Positions 15,720-24,691 of a stretch of 64,000 nucleotides of DNA are shown piece after piece; position 1 is the stretch's first letter, and each line of letters opens with the position of its first letter. The notes beneath the pieces are model-generated. The model had not been told where the DNA came from. It was given only the letters and a program-made list of their open reading frames with translations, and ran no database searches. This stretch comes from JAPLHP01 sp963720375 (GTDB lineage: Bacteria > Chloroflexota > Dehalococcoidia > UBA2247 > RBG-13-53-26): contig CAVRFM010000002.1 in NCBI GenBank assembly GCA_963720375.1, forward strand, positions 1 to 64,000, given 5' to 3'. Both the position numbers and the translations under genes were made by a program.

Positions 15720-17513
15720 CTATCCTCTTCCAGATTGAGCAGCGAGAGGAAGGCCTCCTGGGGCACCTCCACCGAGCCGACCATCTTCATCCGTTTCTTA
15801 CCCTCTCTCTGCTTCTCCAGGAGTTTTCTCTTGCGTGTCACATCGCCGCCATAACACTTGGCCAGGACATCCTTCCTGATTGGAACGATATCCTCTCTGG
15901 CCACGATATTTCCGCCGATGGCTGCCTGGAGGGGCACCTTGAACTGCTGCCTGGGGATGAGCTTCCTCAGCTTGTGGACCAGCGCCCTGCCTCTGGCGAC
16001 AGCACTCTCACGGATGGCAATATAGGAAAAGGCGTCGACCGGCTCGCCATTGACCAGAATGTCCACCTTAACCAGGTCGCCCGGGCGATATCCGACGAAC
16101 TCATAGTCCATGCTGGCATATCCCCGGCTCACGCTCTTCAACCGATCGTAGTAGTCCGCAATGATCTCCACCAGCGGGAAATCATAGGTCAGGATGACCC
16201 TCCTCTGGTCAGGGTGCTCCAGGCCTACCAGTGTTCCCCGCTTGACGTTGGAGAGCTCCATACACGGCCCCACGAAATCGGTGGGAACTACGATATGAGC
16301 CCGGATAATGGGTTCCTCTATATGATCGATCTCCTGAGGAGTCGGGAAATTTCGACGGGTTGTCAATCATGAGGACATTGCCCTTGGTGGTCACCACTTT
16401 ATAGACTACCGACGGCATGGTGGCAATCAGGTCCTGCTCATATTCCCGCCGCAGCCTCTCGATAGTGATCTCCATGTGCAGCATGCCCAGAAAGCCGACG
16501 CGGAAGCCATGGCCCAATGCTGCAGAGCTTTCCTTCTCATACACAATGGACGAGTCGTTGAGCTGGAACTTCTCCAGCGCTACCATGAGCTTTTCGTAAT
16601 CATTGGTGTTGATCGGATATAGCCCGCAGAAGACCATAGCCTGCAAGCGCCGGAAGCCCGGGATGCCAGGGGTTTCAGGGTGCTCCGGCGATATGATGGT
16701 GTCGCCAACATGGATTTCCGCAACGTCCCTGATCATGGCACTCAGATAGCCCACATCGCCAGCCACAAGCCGTTCACAAGGCTTGACCTGGAGAGTGAAA
16801 TAACCCACCTCCCCCACCTCAAAGGTTTTGCCGGTGTATTTGATCATGATCCTGTCACCAGGACTAATGCTGCCGGAAAAGATGCGGATATGCATAATGA
16901 CACCACGGTAGGCATCATAATGAGAATCGAAGATGAGGCAACTTAGAGGCGCATCTCCATCACCCTCTGGAGGCGGGATTCTGGAAACAATGGCCTCCAG
17001 CAGTTCCGGCACGCCGCTTCCCGTCTTGGCTGAAACCAGAAGCGTATCGTCAGCATGCAGACCCAGCATTTCTTCAATCTGGAGACGGCAATCGTCGATC
17101 ATGGCATTGGGAAGATCGATCTTATTAATCACAGGGATTATCTCCAGCCCGGCGTCAACCGCAAAGTAGGCATTGCCGATGGTCTGCGCTTCCACGCCCT
17201 GGGAGGCATCCACCAGCAGGACTGCGCCTTCACAGGCCTTGAGACTTCGGGAGACCTCATAGTTGAAATCGATATGACCGGGAGTATCGATAAGGTTCAG
17301 AATGTAGTCTTCACCACTGCGTGATCTGTAGGGTATCCTGACGGGCTTGGCTTTGATGGTAATGCCGCGTTCGCGCTCCAGGTCCATGCTGTCCAGAACC
17401 TGTTCATTTCCAGAGGTATGAATAACGTCGGTCAGTTCCAGTATGCGGTCAGCCAGGCTGGACTTGCCATGATCGATGTGGGCAATGATACAGAAGTTGC
17501 GTACGTTTCTCAT
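15716..17513 (-). CDS. lepA: Elongation factor 4 (LepA), interrupted by a one-base insertion
   Basis: LepA is a ribosome-binding GTPase that acts in back-translocation or initiation. The N-terminal part (17513 down to about 16345) has the G motifs AHIDHGKSS, DTPGH and NKIDL, and the C-terminal part has the EF4-specific domain ending in LSLLNLEEDR. The two are in different frames. At 16344-16352 (minus strand AAATTTCCCG) one extra base shifts the frame inside the conserved ...NPSKFP|TPQEIDH... segment. Skipping one base restores exactly that sequence and a product of 598 residues, the normal length. This may be a sequencing error, a real mutation or, less likely, +1 frameshifting at CCC-G. Confidence 0.88.
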
Positions 17514-17592
17514 AGTCTATGAAGATAGAATGGACAGATGCTTTCCCCGAAAGATCGGCGGGGGAGAGGTCTGCAGTAGACTATCATGCGGA

Positions 17593-18858
17593 TTAGGAGC
17601 GATCGACAACAAACCTATTGACCAGATCCACAGTCCCGACCACATTGAGCTTCTTAAATAGGAACGAAAAGTGATTTTCGAGTGTTTCCCCGATCCCTGC
17701 GATGCTGCCTTCAGGGATGGCCCAGATTTCTTTCTTGAAATCCCCGAAGGCTTTCTTTCGGGTCTTGTACAGGAACTGTTCGTTGGTCTCCCCTGACTTT
17801 CTCTCATTGCTGTAGTTGTTCAGGAGGTGATTATTAATACTGTCCAACAGCTCCTTGGGGAAATGAGGGCTATCATAGATGGTATTCTGAAATCCCGTAG
17901 CCAGATGCACCTCAGCCGTGCCAGCCTGCGGGAAAAGGCCAAATGCCTCGTCAGGGAGAGTGGAGGCCCCATGCTGCACAGCCCCGGCCATGCCATACTC
18001 CTCTCGCGCCACCTTAGACAACTTCTCCAGGGTCTTAAAATCGAGTTCAACTTTGGCAATAGATCCGTCAGGCAAGACCACGCCGCCATGAGTGGTCCCG
18101 GTTTGGACGCTGATCTTGGAAATGCCCTTGACATTCAAGCCCAGAAGCCTGCGATAGCCGGCCACGAACGCCCTGAGGTCTTCCACCGTGCTGTTTCTAC
18201 CTCCCACCTCCCCGATCTCACCGCCGACAGAGACAGTCACTCCTTTGGGCTCAATGCTGCGTATGAACCTGGTCATGTTAGCCGTGACGAGATAATTCCT
18301 CTCCTGTTGCTTGTCAAGGCCCTGCTGCTCCAAGTCCACCAGGGTAGAAGCATCCACATCGATATTCAAAAATCCGGCGCCCACTGACTCCCGTATCAGA
18401 TCCTCAATGGCCTTCAATTCTTTTCCTGGCTCTGAGCCATACTTGCCAGCATTGACCTGGAAATGATCGCCCTGAAGAAACACCGGCCCCTTAAACCCTT
18501 CTTTGACAGCAGCAGCCAGCACACAGACAGCGTATTCTCCAGGCCTTTGTTTGGTGTAGCCTATCTCGGAACGGGCAATCTCAAAGATAAAGGCCCCAAC
18601 CTTCTGCTTTGAAGCAGCCCGGAAAACCGCCCTGGCTACCTGATAGGTAAGGCCACGGATGTTTATCGCCGGGACCGTAACGCCCTGGTAAAGCCCCCTG
18701 CCCGCAGCTTCATACAGCCCTTGAATGCTGGCCGGGAAGATTCCCAGAGCGGAAGCCTGTTTACGTATCTCCCGACGATGTTCCTCCCTGATCTCCTCTT
18801 CAGGTGCAAAGACAGCCCTCTCCACCAGAGTATCAATGTTCTTAGAAGTGATGGACAT
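17593..18858 (-). CDS. Class II (zinc) aldolase, long form
   Basis: About 421 residues. The zinc and catalytic segments of class II fructose-bisphosphate aldolases are visible: FLQGDHFQVN (catalytic Asp and zinc His), VGGEIGEVGG and VQHGASTLPDEAF. It is longer than the classic 280-360-residue enzymes, with extra N- and C-terminal parts, so the substrate could be fructose 1,6-bisphosphate or a related ketose bisphosphate. GGAGAAAG supports the ATG at 18858. It lies 83 nt downstream of the phosphofructokinase gene on the same strand, which supports a glycolytic role. Confidence 0.85.
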   Translation of the reverse strand: MSITSKNIDTLVERAVFAPEEEIREEHRREIRKQASALGIFPASIQGLYEAAGRGLYQGVTVPAINIRGLTYQVARAVFRAASKQKVGAFIFEIARSEIGYTKQRPGEYAVCVLAAAVKEGFKGPVFLQGDHFQVNAGKYGSEPGKELKAIEDLIRESVGAGFLNIDVDASTLVDLEQQGLDKQQERNYLVTANMTRFIRSIEPKGVTVSVGGEIGEVGGRNSTVEDLRAFVAGYRRLLGLNVKGISKISVQTGTTHGGVVLPDGSIAKVELDFKTLEKLSKVAREEYGMAGAVQHGASTLPDEAFGLFPQAGTAEVHLATGFQNTIYDSPHFPKELLDSINNHLLNNYSNERKSGETNEQFLYKTRKKAFGDFKKEIWAIPEGSIAGIGETLENHFSFLFKKLNVVGTVDLVNRFVVDRS

Positions 18859-18941
18859 CTCTTTCTCCAATCTTGGGGGCACGCCGTATTCCGCCCACTA
18901 AGTCCTTCTCAGCAGGCCCGGAATCCCTGAGCATCGGGACA

Positions 18942-20051
18942 CTAACCAGTAAGAATGGCCCTACGACCATTGTACCGCTCAGTGTCATATTGTGTCTTCA
19001 CATCCACCAGACTCAGTTTCCCCAAAACATCCTTGATCGGGACAGAGGTGATCCGGCCATTTTTGTAGCTTACCATCTTCCCAAAGTCTTTCTTCTCAAT
19101 CAAATCAACGGCCGCAATGCCGAAATATCTGCCCATTCTCCGATCATAGGCACAAGGAGCACCACCGCGCTGCAGGTGGCTGAGGACAATGCTTCTTGTT
19201 TCCAGTTTAGTAGCACTGGTAATTTCCTTGGCCAGGAACTCACCGATGCCACCGAGGATCTTATGGCCAAAACTGTCTTCACCAGCCTCTCTGACAAACT
19301 CGGAGCCTCCTGCCGGCTTGGCACCCTCCGCCGCCACAATAATCTCGTATCTGGCACCCTGCCTTCTTCCCTCCAGAAGCAGCTCATTCACTTTCTCAAT
19401 AGAGAAGTCATACTCCGGGATCAGTATGATAAATGCCCCACTGGATTCGCCGCCTTCCAGAGCCAACCAGCCAGCAGTCCGCCCCATAGTCTCGACTACA
19501 AACATCCTCTTATGAGAACCAGCCGTAGTCCGCAACCTGTCAATCTCCTCTGTGATCACGCTCAGTGCCGTTTCAAATCCCAGCGTATAGTCAGTCCCCC
19601 AGAGGTCCTTATCAATGGTCTTGGGGATGCCCACGACATTCACACCCTGCTGGGCCAATTTGGAGGCTACTCCCAGAGTATCATCACCGCCAATAGCTAC
19701 CAGGGCCTCAAGCCCAAGTTTATCGATGTTATCCAGCACCCTCTTTGACTGATCATCCTTCGGATTATAGGGGTTTGTTCGTGAAGTTCCCAGCATGGTC
19801 CCGCCCAGTCTATCCCAGGTCCGCACCACATTCTGATCCAGAGGCACGAGGTATTCCTGTAAATCTCCACGTGAAGGGTCAGCGTAGATCAGCCCCTTCC
19901 ATCCATCCCGGATACCAATAACATCGTACTGAATGCCTCTTTCCTGCTGCAGGCGGTCGTCCAGTGCAGTTTTGACTACCCACTTCATAGCCGGGTTGAG
20001 CCCGGCGCAGTCGCCCCCACCCGTGAGAATCCCTATCCTGCTCTTTTTCAT
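18942..20051 (-). CDS. 6-phosphofructokinase, probably pyrophosphate-dependent
   Basis: The 369-residue PFK has the motifs GGGDCAGLNPA, IGGDDTLG, PKTIDKDLWGTD and ETMGRTAGWLAL. Two positions are known to separate donor use: ATP enzymes have Gly in GGDG and PGTIDND, whereas pyrophosphate enzymes have Asp in GGDD and Lys in PKTID. This protein has Asp and Lys, so pyrophosphate is the likely donor, which would make the reaction reversible. The PKTIDKD variant (Lys for the usual Asn) is worth noting. It is probably co-transcribed with the aldolase downstream. Confidence 0.88.
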   Translation of the reverse strand: MKKSRIGILTGGGDCAGLNPAMKWVVKTALDDRLQQERGIQYDVIGIRDGWKGLIYADPSRGDLQEYLVPLDQNVVRTWDRLGGTMLGTSRTNPYNPKDDQSKRVLDNIDKLGLEALVAIGGDDTLGVASKLAQQGVNVVGIPKTIDKDLWGTDYTLGFETALSVITEEIDRLRTTAGSHKRMFVVETMGRTAGWLALEGGESSGAFIILIPEYDFSIEKVNELLLEGRRQGARYEIIVAAEGAKPAGGSEFVREAGEDSFGHKILGGIGEFLAKEITSATKLETRSIVLSHLQRGGAPCAYDRRMGRYFGIAAVDLIEKKDFGKMVSYKNGRITSVPIKDVLGKLSLVDVKTQYDTERYNGRRAILTG

Positions 20052-20254
20052 CGTATCAGCTAGATTCTAGGGTTGCCTATCTCCAATGTCAATATGAACC
20101 CAGCAGTATTCCCGTTCTCTGCTCAAACGGCAAATACACAAATAAGCCTGGTCACTTTGTGGGCCACCATATGCCCTGCAGATGTTGGAGACAAAAGTCG
20201 CATACATATATCATTGTCTATCTTAGAATAACTACGGTTACAAAGAGGATAAAA

Positions 20255-20539
20255 ATGACACGAGAAGCAGCAACAATATCTAGAGATCATGTGGTACAAG
20301 AACGCACAACGAATGCGGTATGTCAGCATTACTGGGTGATTGACATGGCCAGGGACGCTGTAAGTGATGGCATATGTCAGTTATGTGGCGCTCACAAGAA
20401 GTTCAAGAACTACCTGCCTGATTGCTTGGCAGGTATGGACAGGGAGAAGTATGAGGAATGGCTGGCCAGACACAGCTCTGCCAAAAGAGGGAAGGGAGCC
20501 AAGTGGGATGTTCTGACTGAGACCGGGCAAGGTGAATGA
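20255..20539 (+). CDS. Small zinc-binding-type protein
   Basis: A 94-residue protein starting MTREAATISRDH with AGAGGA upstream. The core has Cys-x-His-x-Trp-x-Ile (CQHYWVID) followed by GICQLCGAHKKFKN, a single CxxC knuckle plus Cys/His upstream that could form one zinc site. I recall similar short proteins with a C-x-H-x-W ... G-x-C-x2-C-G ... F-x-N pattern in Dehalococcoidia, where they are uncharacterised. A longer frame reaches back to 20159 but lacks a ribosome-binding site. It overlaps the next gene by 8 nt. Confidence 0.6.
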   Translation: MTREAATISRDHVVQERTTNAVCQHYWVIDMARDAVSDGICQLCGAHKKFKNYLPDCLAGMDREKYEEWLARHSSAKRGKGAKWDVLTETGQGE

Positions 20540-20795
20540 AATGATGCAGGCAACAAGAGAACGCCCTGAGACACAACGGAGATGGTCCAGGTGGTATCCC
20601 AAGAAGCATGACGACCTGGTGATTGAACGTTGGGCTCAGGCATGTAGTAAGATAAATAATGACTGCCGCAGCTGCGAGTTCCAGGATGATTGTCAGGACC
20701 TTGCAGACAGGTTGATTGGCTGTATGAATGTGCAATCGCCAGCCAGCTACAAAAGGAAGAGGGCCTTGAGTCTGAGTAGAACCATTCACACCTAG
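20532..20795 (+). CDS. Small cysteine-rich hypothetical protein
   Basis: The 87-residue protein has WYPKKHDDLVIERWAQA followed by a dense cysteine set, CSKINNDCRSCEFQDDC, and one more Cys in RLIGCM. That is five or six cysteines, enough for a metal site. I do not recognise a named family. It overlaps the end of the preceding small zinc-type protein gene, so the pair is translationally coupled. The second half has ordinary codon use and the frame lacks alternatives of similar quality. Confidence 0.5.
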   Translation: MNEMMQATRERPETQRRWSRWYPKKHDDLVIERWAQACSKINNDCRSCEFQDDCQDLADRLIGCMNVQSPASYKRKRALSLSRTIHT

Positions 20796-20804
20796 AAAAA
20801 GGCG

Positions 20805-20900
20805 ATGAGCAAGCGGCTAGATGAGAAGCGGGGAGCTCCGGGCATGGTAAAATTAGTAGTTGAGGATTTCCTGGATGTCCATTTGGAATATCAACTGTGA
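20805..20900 (+). CDS. Possible 31-residue peptide
   Basis: An ATG at 20805 preceded by AAAAAGG opens a 32-codon frame starting MSKRLDEKRGAPG and continuing into a hydrophobic-acidic segment (VKLVVEDFLDVHLEY). It lies in the same direction between the two small cysteine-rich genes and dnaJ. Nothing but its position and peptide-like composition supports it. Confidence 0.22.
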   Translation: MSKRLDEKRGAPGMVKLVVEDFLDVHLEYQL

Positions 20901-20944
20901 ACACCATGTCGTCACATATGGCATAGCCATGGAGTATTGAGAAT

Positions 20945-21949
20945 ATGGACTACAAAGATTACTACAAGATTATGGGCGTGGATAAGAAGGCCACAGCCAA
21001 AGAGATAAAGCAAGTTTATCGCAAGCTGGCACGTAAGTATCATCCCGATGTCAACCCGGGAAACAAAGAGGCCGAGGCGAAGTTCAAGGAAATCAACGAG
21101 GCCTATGAGGTGCTGGGGGACGAGGGAAAACGGAAGAAATACGACGAGCTGGGCGAGAACTGGAAATACTATGAGCAGTGGCGGCAGGCAGGTGGTGAAG
21201 CCAGCGGCCAACCATTCGACTGGCATCAATACGGGTTTGCACCCGGATCAGGCAAGACCAGTAGCTATCAGACCAGAACTATGACAGAGGAAGAGATGAG
21301 GAATCTCTTTGGGGATTCAAGTCCTTTCTCGAGCTTCTTCTACAGCTTCTTCGGTGGTGAGGAACCTGACATGGGGACCAGACAGCGCTTCCGGACTGCC
21401 TCCCGATCTCGCAAAGGTCAGGACTTCGAGCAGCCGATAGAGGTAAGCCTGGAGGAAGCCTTCCACGGCACAAATCGAGTCCTCCAGATGGAGGATGCGA
21501 GCGGCAGAGTCCGTCGTCTGGAGGCTAAGATCCCCGCCGGAGTGCAAGACGGCTCCAGAGTGCGGCTGGCAGGGCAAGGAGGGCCGGGCATGGGCGGAGG
21601 GCCGGCTGGCGATTTGTACCTCGTAGTGCATATTTCCCATCACCATCTCTTTGAGCAAAAGGAAGGCAACCTGTATCTCAAACTGAATATCCCTCTAACC
21701 ACTGCTGTCCTGGGGGGAGAAGTCGATGTACCCACTCCCAACGGCAGAGTGATGCTAAAAGTTCCTCCCGAAACACAGAATGGCCGGGTATTTCGCTTGA
21801 GAGGGAAAGGAATGCCAAGGCTGGAGACGCCCCAGCAACACGGTGATTTATTTGCCGAGGTCAAGGTGATTCTACCAGAGCGACTTTCAGAGCAAGAGCG
21901 AAAGCTGTTCGAAGAGTTCGCCAGACTGCGCTCGGCATCCGGCAGGTAA
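20945..21949 (+). CDS. DnaJ-class co-chaperone (CbpA-like, no zinc finger)
   Basis: The protein has 334 residues. The N-terminal J domain (1-70) has the HPD signature (RKYHPDVNPG) needed to stimulate DnaK. A Gly/Phe-rich linker follows, then the two C-terminal beta-barrel substrate domains (VSLEEAFHGTNRVL, GDLYLVVHI, TPNGRVMLKVPPETQNGRVFRLRGKGMP). The CxxCxGxG zinc-finger repeats of type I DnaJ are absent, so it is a type II/CbpA form. It lies 61 nt ahead of clpB and probably forms one heat-shock unit with it. No CIRCE operator was seen upstream. Confidence 0.93.
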   Translation: MDYKDYYKIMGVDKKATAKEIKQVYRKLARKYHPDVNPGNKEAEAKFKEINEAYEVLGDEGKRKKYDELGENWKYYEQWRQAGGEASGQPFDWHQYGFAPGSGKTSSYQTRTMTEEEMRNLFGDSSPFSSFFYSFFGGEEPDMGTRQRFRTASRSRKGQDFEQPIEVSLEEAFHGTNRVLQMEDASGRVRRLEAKIPAGVQDGSRVRLAGQGGPGMGGGPAGDLYLVVHISHHHLFEQKEGNLYLKLNIPLTTAVLGGEVDVPTPNGRVMLKVPPETQNGRVFRLRGKGMPRLETPQQHGDLFAEVKVILPERLSEQERKLFEEFARLRSASGR

Positions 21950-22010
21950 TTCACCAAGAACCAGGATATTCATACAAACCGCATCAAACCATCAAGGAGG
22001 GCGTTAGGGG

Positions 22011-24650
22011 ATGAATATTAACAAATTCACTGAGAAAGCTCAGGAGGCAGTTCTGGCGGCACAGCGGGTAGCCGAGGACAATAACCATACCCAGCTTGAT
22101 GTCGAGCACCTCCTGATTGCCTTGCTGGATCAGACCGAAGGCGTTGTTCCCCAGATCCTGCGCAAACTGGGTGTTGACCCAGCGCAGATCAGGCAACTGA
22201 TAGATAGCGAGATCAGCCGTCTTCCCAAGGCGTATGGGCCGGTGCAACTGTACCCATCTTCACGCCTGGAGCGGGTCTCCAATGCTGCGCAAAAGGAGGC
22301 AGAGAGGCTCAAGGACGATTATGTGAGCACAGAGCACCTGCTCATAGCTATCGTCGATGATCAAGATAAAGGCACCGCCAGCCGTATTCTGACGAGCCGT
22401 GGGGTTACCAAAGATCGCATTTATCAGGTTCTCACCACCATTCGGGGCAGCCAGAGAGTTACCGATCCCAATCCTGAGGGCAAATATCAGGCTCTGGAGA
22501 AGTATGGGCGCGACCTCACGGAGATAGCCCGGCGAGGCAAGCTGGACCCCGTGATAGGCCGAGATAAGGAAATAAGGCGAGTAATACAGGTTTTGTCGCG
22601 CCGTACCAAGAATAATCCCGTTCTCATCGGAGAACCCGGCGTAGGCAAGACAGCTATTGCCGAAGGCCTGGCACAGCGCATTGTCAAAGGTGATGTACCT
22701 GAGGGATTGAAGAACAAACGCCTTGTTGCCCTGGACCTGGGATCTCTGGTAGCCGGTTCCAAATATCGGGGTGAGTTTGAAGAGAGGCTCAAGGCAGTCT
22801 TGAAAGAGATTCAGGAATCAGAAGGGAAGATTATCCTTTTCATCGATGAGCTTCACACTGTAGTGGGTGCCGGCGCTGCAGAGGGCGCTATGGATGCCTC
22901 CAATATGCTAAAGCCCATGCTCGCCAGAGGGGAACTCCACTGCATAGGGGCTACTACCTTGAATGAATACCGCAAGCATATAGAAAAGGACGCTGCCCTC
23001 GAACGGCGCTTCCAGCCCGTGATGGTAACCGAGCCTACGGTGGAGGATACCATCAGCATCCTGCGTGGGCTAAAGGAACGATACGAGGTACACCATGGTG
23101 TGAAAATCAGAGACTCGGCCATGGTGGCTGCGGCAGTACTGTCAAACCGCTATGTTAACGACCGCTTCCTGCCTGATAAGGCCATTGACCTCGTTGACGA
23201 GGCAGCCAGCAAGCTCCGCATGGAGATCGATAGTGTGCCGGCTGAACTCGACGAAGTACAGCGGCGTATCATGCAATTGGAGATCGAGCGTGAGGCACTG
23301 AAGAAAGAGACTGACACCACATCCAGGGAACGGTTGTCCAACATCGAGAAGGAACTGGCTGACCTTAAGGAGAAAGGCAATGGACTCAGAGCACAATGGC
23401 AACAGGAGAAAGAGGCTATCCAAAGTATCCAGCAGATCAAGGAGCAGATCGAGCGAACCAAGGTCGAGGTGGGACAGGCAGAACAGGCCGCTAACCTGGA
23501 GAGAGCTGCTCAACTGAAGTATGGTACCCTGGTGGAATTAGAGAAGCAATTAAAGGATAAGGAAGCCCGCCTGTCTGAGATGCAAACAGGCCAGAGATTG
23601 CTCAAGGAAGAGGTGGATGAAGAAGATATCGCCGAGGTAGTCAGTCACTGGGCCGGAGTACCGGTAAGCAAGCTGATGGAAGGCGAGATTCAGAAGCTAT
23701 TGAAGATGGAGGAGCGATTACACCAGCGAGTGGTGGGGCAGGACGAGGCAATCAATGCAGTGAGCAACGCCATTCGGCGAGCCCGGGCGGGGCTGCAGGA
23801 CCCCAACCGGCCTTTAGGCAGCTTCATCTTCCTGGGGCCAACCGGCGTGGGCAAGACGGAGTTGGCCCGAGCACTGGCCGAGTTCCTCTTTGACGATGAA
23901 CAAGCTATGATACGCCTTGACATGTCAGAGTACATGGAGAAGCACACGGTGTCACGGCTCATCGGTGCTCCTCCGGGATATATAGGCTATGATGAAGGAG
24001 GCCAACTCACCGAAGCAGTGCGGCGCCGTCCGTACTCAGTCATTCTGTTCGACGAGATTGAGAAGGCACATCCTGACGTGTTCAACACCCTGTTGCAGAT
24101 ACTCGATGACGGTAGACTCACAGATGGTCATGGTCGCACAGTCGACTTTAAGAATACCGTAGCCATCATGACCAGCAACCTCGGTGGTCACTGGTTTACT
24201 GAACTTGGCCCAAGCCATGAAGATGAGATCCGGCAACATGTGATGGAGGATCTTCGCACCCAGTTCCGGCCGGAGTTTCTCAACCGGGTTGATGAAGTTA
24301 TCATCTTCCATTCTCTGGATCGAGAGCAGATCAAGCAGATCGTCGATATCCAAATGAGAGGCTTGAAGCAGCGACTTGACGCTCGCCATATGAGCATCGA
24401 GCTAACAGAGGCTGCCAAGGATCTGATGGTCAACGAAGGATATGACCCGTCTTATGGCGCTCGACCCTTAAAGAGAACAATCCAGCGGCGCATCCTCGAT
24501 CCACTCGCCCTCAAGGTCCTGGATGGTACGTTCAAGGACGGCGATAAGATAGTCGTGGAGGCTAAGGGCAACGAGATTGTCTTCAGCAAGAACCAGAAGG
24601 GGCAAGAGGGTCGAGAGAAACCATCAAAGAAGCTGGCCAAGGCTGGTTAG
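22011..24650 (+). CDS. clpB: ClpB disaggregase
   Basis: At 879 residues this is full length. The N domain has two Clp repeats (residues 1-145). AAA1 has Walker A GEPGVGKTAIAEG and the LFIDELH Walker B, a coiled-coil middle domain spans about 410-530, and AAA2 has GPTGVGKTELARAL and FDEIEKAHPD. The middle domain distinguishes it from ClpA and ClpC; no ClpP-binding IGF loop was noticed. It resolves aggregates together with DnaK and DnaJ. AGGAGGGCG precedes the ATG. Genes for a J protein and a selenocysteine-containing glutaredoxin flank it on the same strand. Confidence 0.97.
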   Translation: MNINKFTEKAQEAVLAAQRVAEDNNHTQLDVEHLLIALLDQTEGVVPQILRKLGVDPAQIRQLIDSEISRLPKAYGPVQLYPSSRLERVSNAAQKEAERLKDDYVSTEHLLIAIVDDQDKGTASRILTSRGVTKDRIYQVLTTIRGSQRVTDPNPEGKYQALEKYGRDLTEIARRGKLDPVIGRDKEIRRVIQVLSRRTKNNPVLIGEPGVGKTAIAEGLAQRIVKGDVPEGLKNKRLVALDLGSLVAGSKYRGEFEERLKAVLKEIQESEGKIILFIDELHTVVGAGAAEGAMDASNMLKPMLARGELHCIGATTLNEYRKHIEKDAALERRFQPVMVTEPTVEDTISILRGLKERYEVHHGVKIRDSAMVAAAVLSNRYVNDRFLPDKAIDLVDEAASKLRMEIDSVPAELDEVQRRIMQLEIEREALKKETDTTSRERLSNIEKELADLKEKGNGLRAQWQQEKEAIQSIQQIKEQIERTKVEVGQAEQAANLERAAQLKYGTLVELEKQLKDKEARLSEMQTGQRLLKEEVDEEDIAEVVSHWAGVPVSKLMEGEIQKLLKMEERLHQRVVGQDEAINAVSNAIRRARAGLQDPNRPLGSFIFLGPTGVGKTELARALAEFLFDDEQAMIRLDMSEYMEKHTVSRLIGAPPGYIGYDEGGQLTEAVRRRPYSVILFDEIEKAHPDVFNTLLQILDDGRLTDGHGRTVDFKNTVAIMTSNLGGHWFTELGPSHEDEIRQHVMEDLRTQFRPEFLNRVDEVIIFHSLDREQIKQIVDIQMRGLKQRLDARHMSIELTEAAKDLMVNEGYDPSYGARPLKRTIQRRILDPLALKVLDGTFKDGDKIVVEAKGNEIVFSKNQKGQEGREKPSKKLAKAG

Positions 24651-24691
24651 AACCACTGCGGATAACCGACTATCAAACATAGGAGGGCAGA

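Noticed and set aside
16340..16360. Programmed frameshifting in lepA as the main explanation
   Set aside because: LepA is not known to use frameshifting, and other genes in the window show the same one-base-insertion pattern, so an error or mutation is more likely. It is kept only as a testable finding.
20796..20944. Search for a CIRCE-type heat-shock operator before dnaJ
   Set aside because: No TTAGCACTC-N9-GAGTGCTAA-like repeat was found there.
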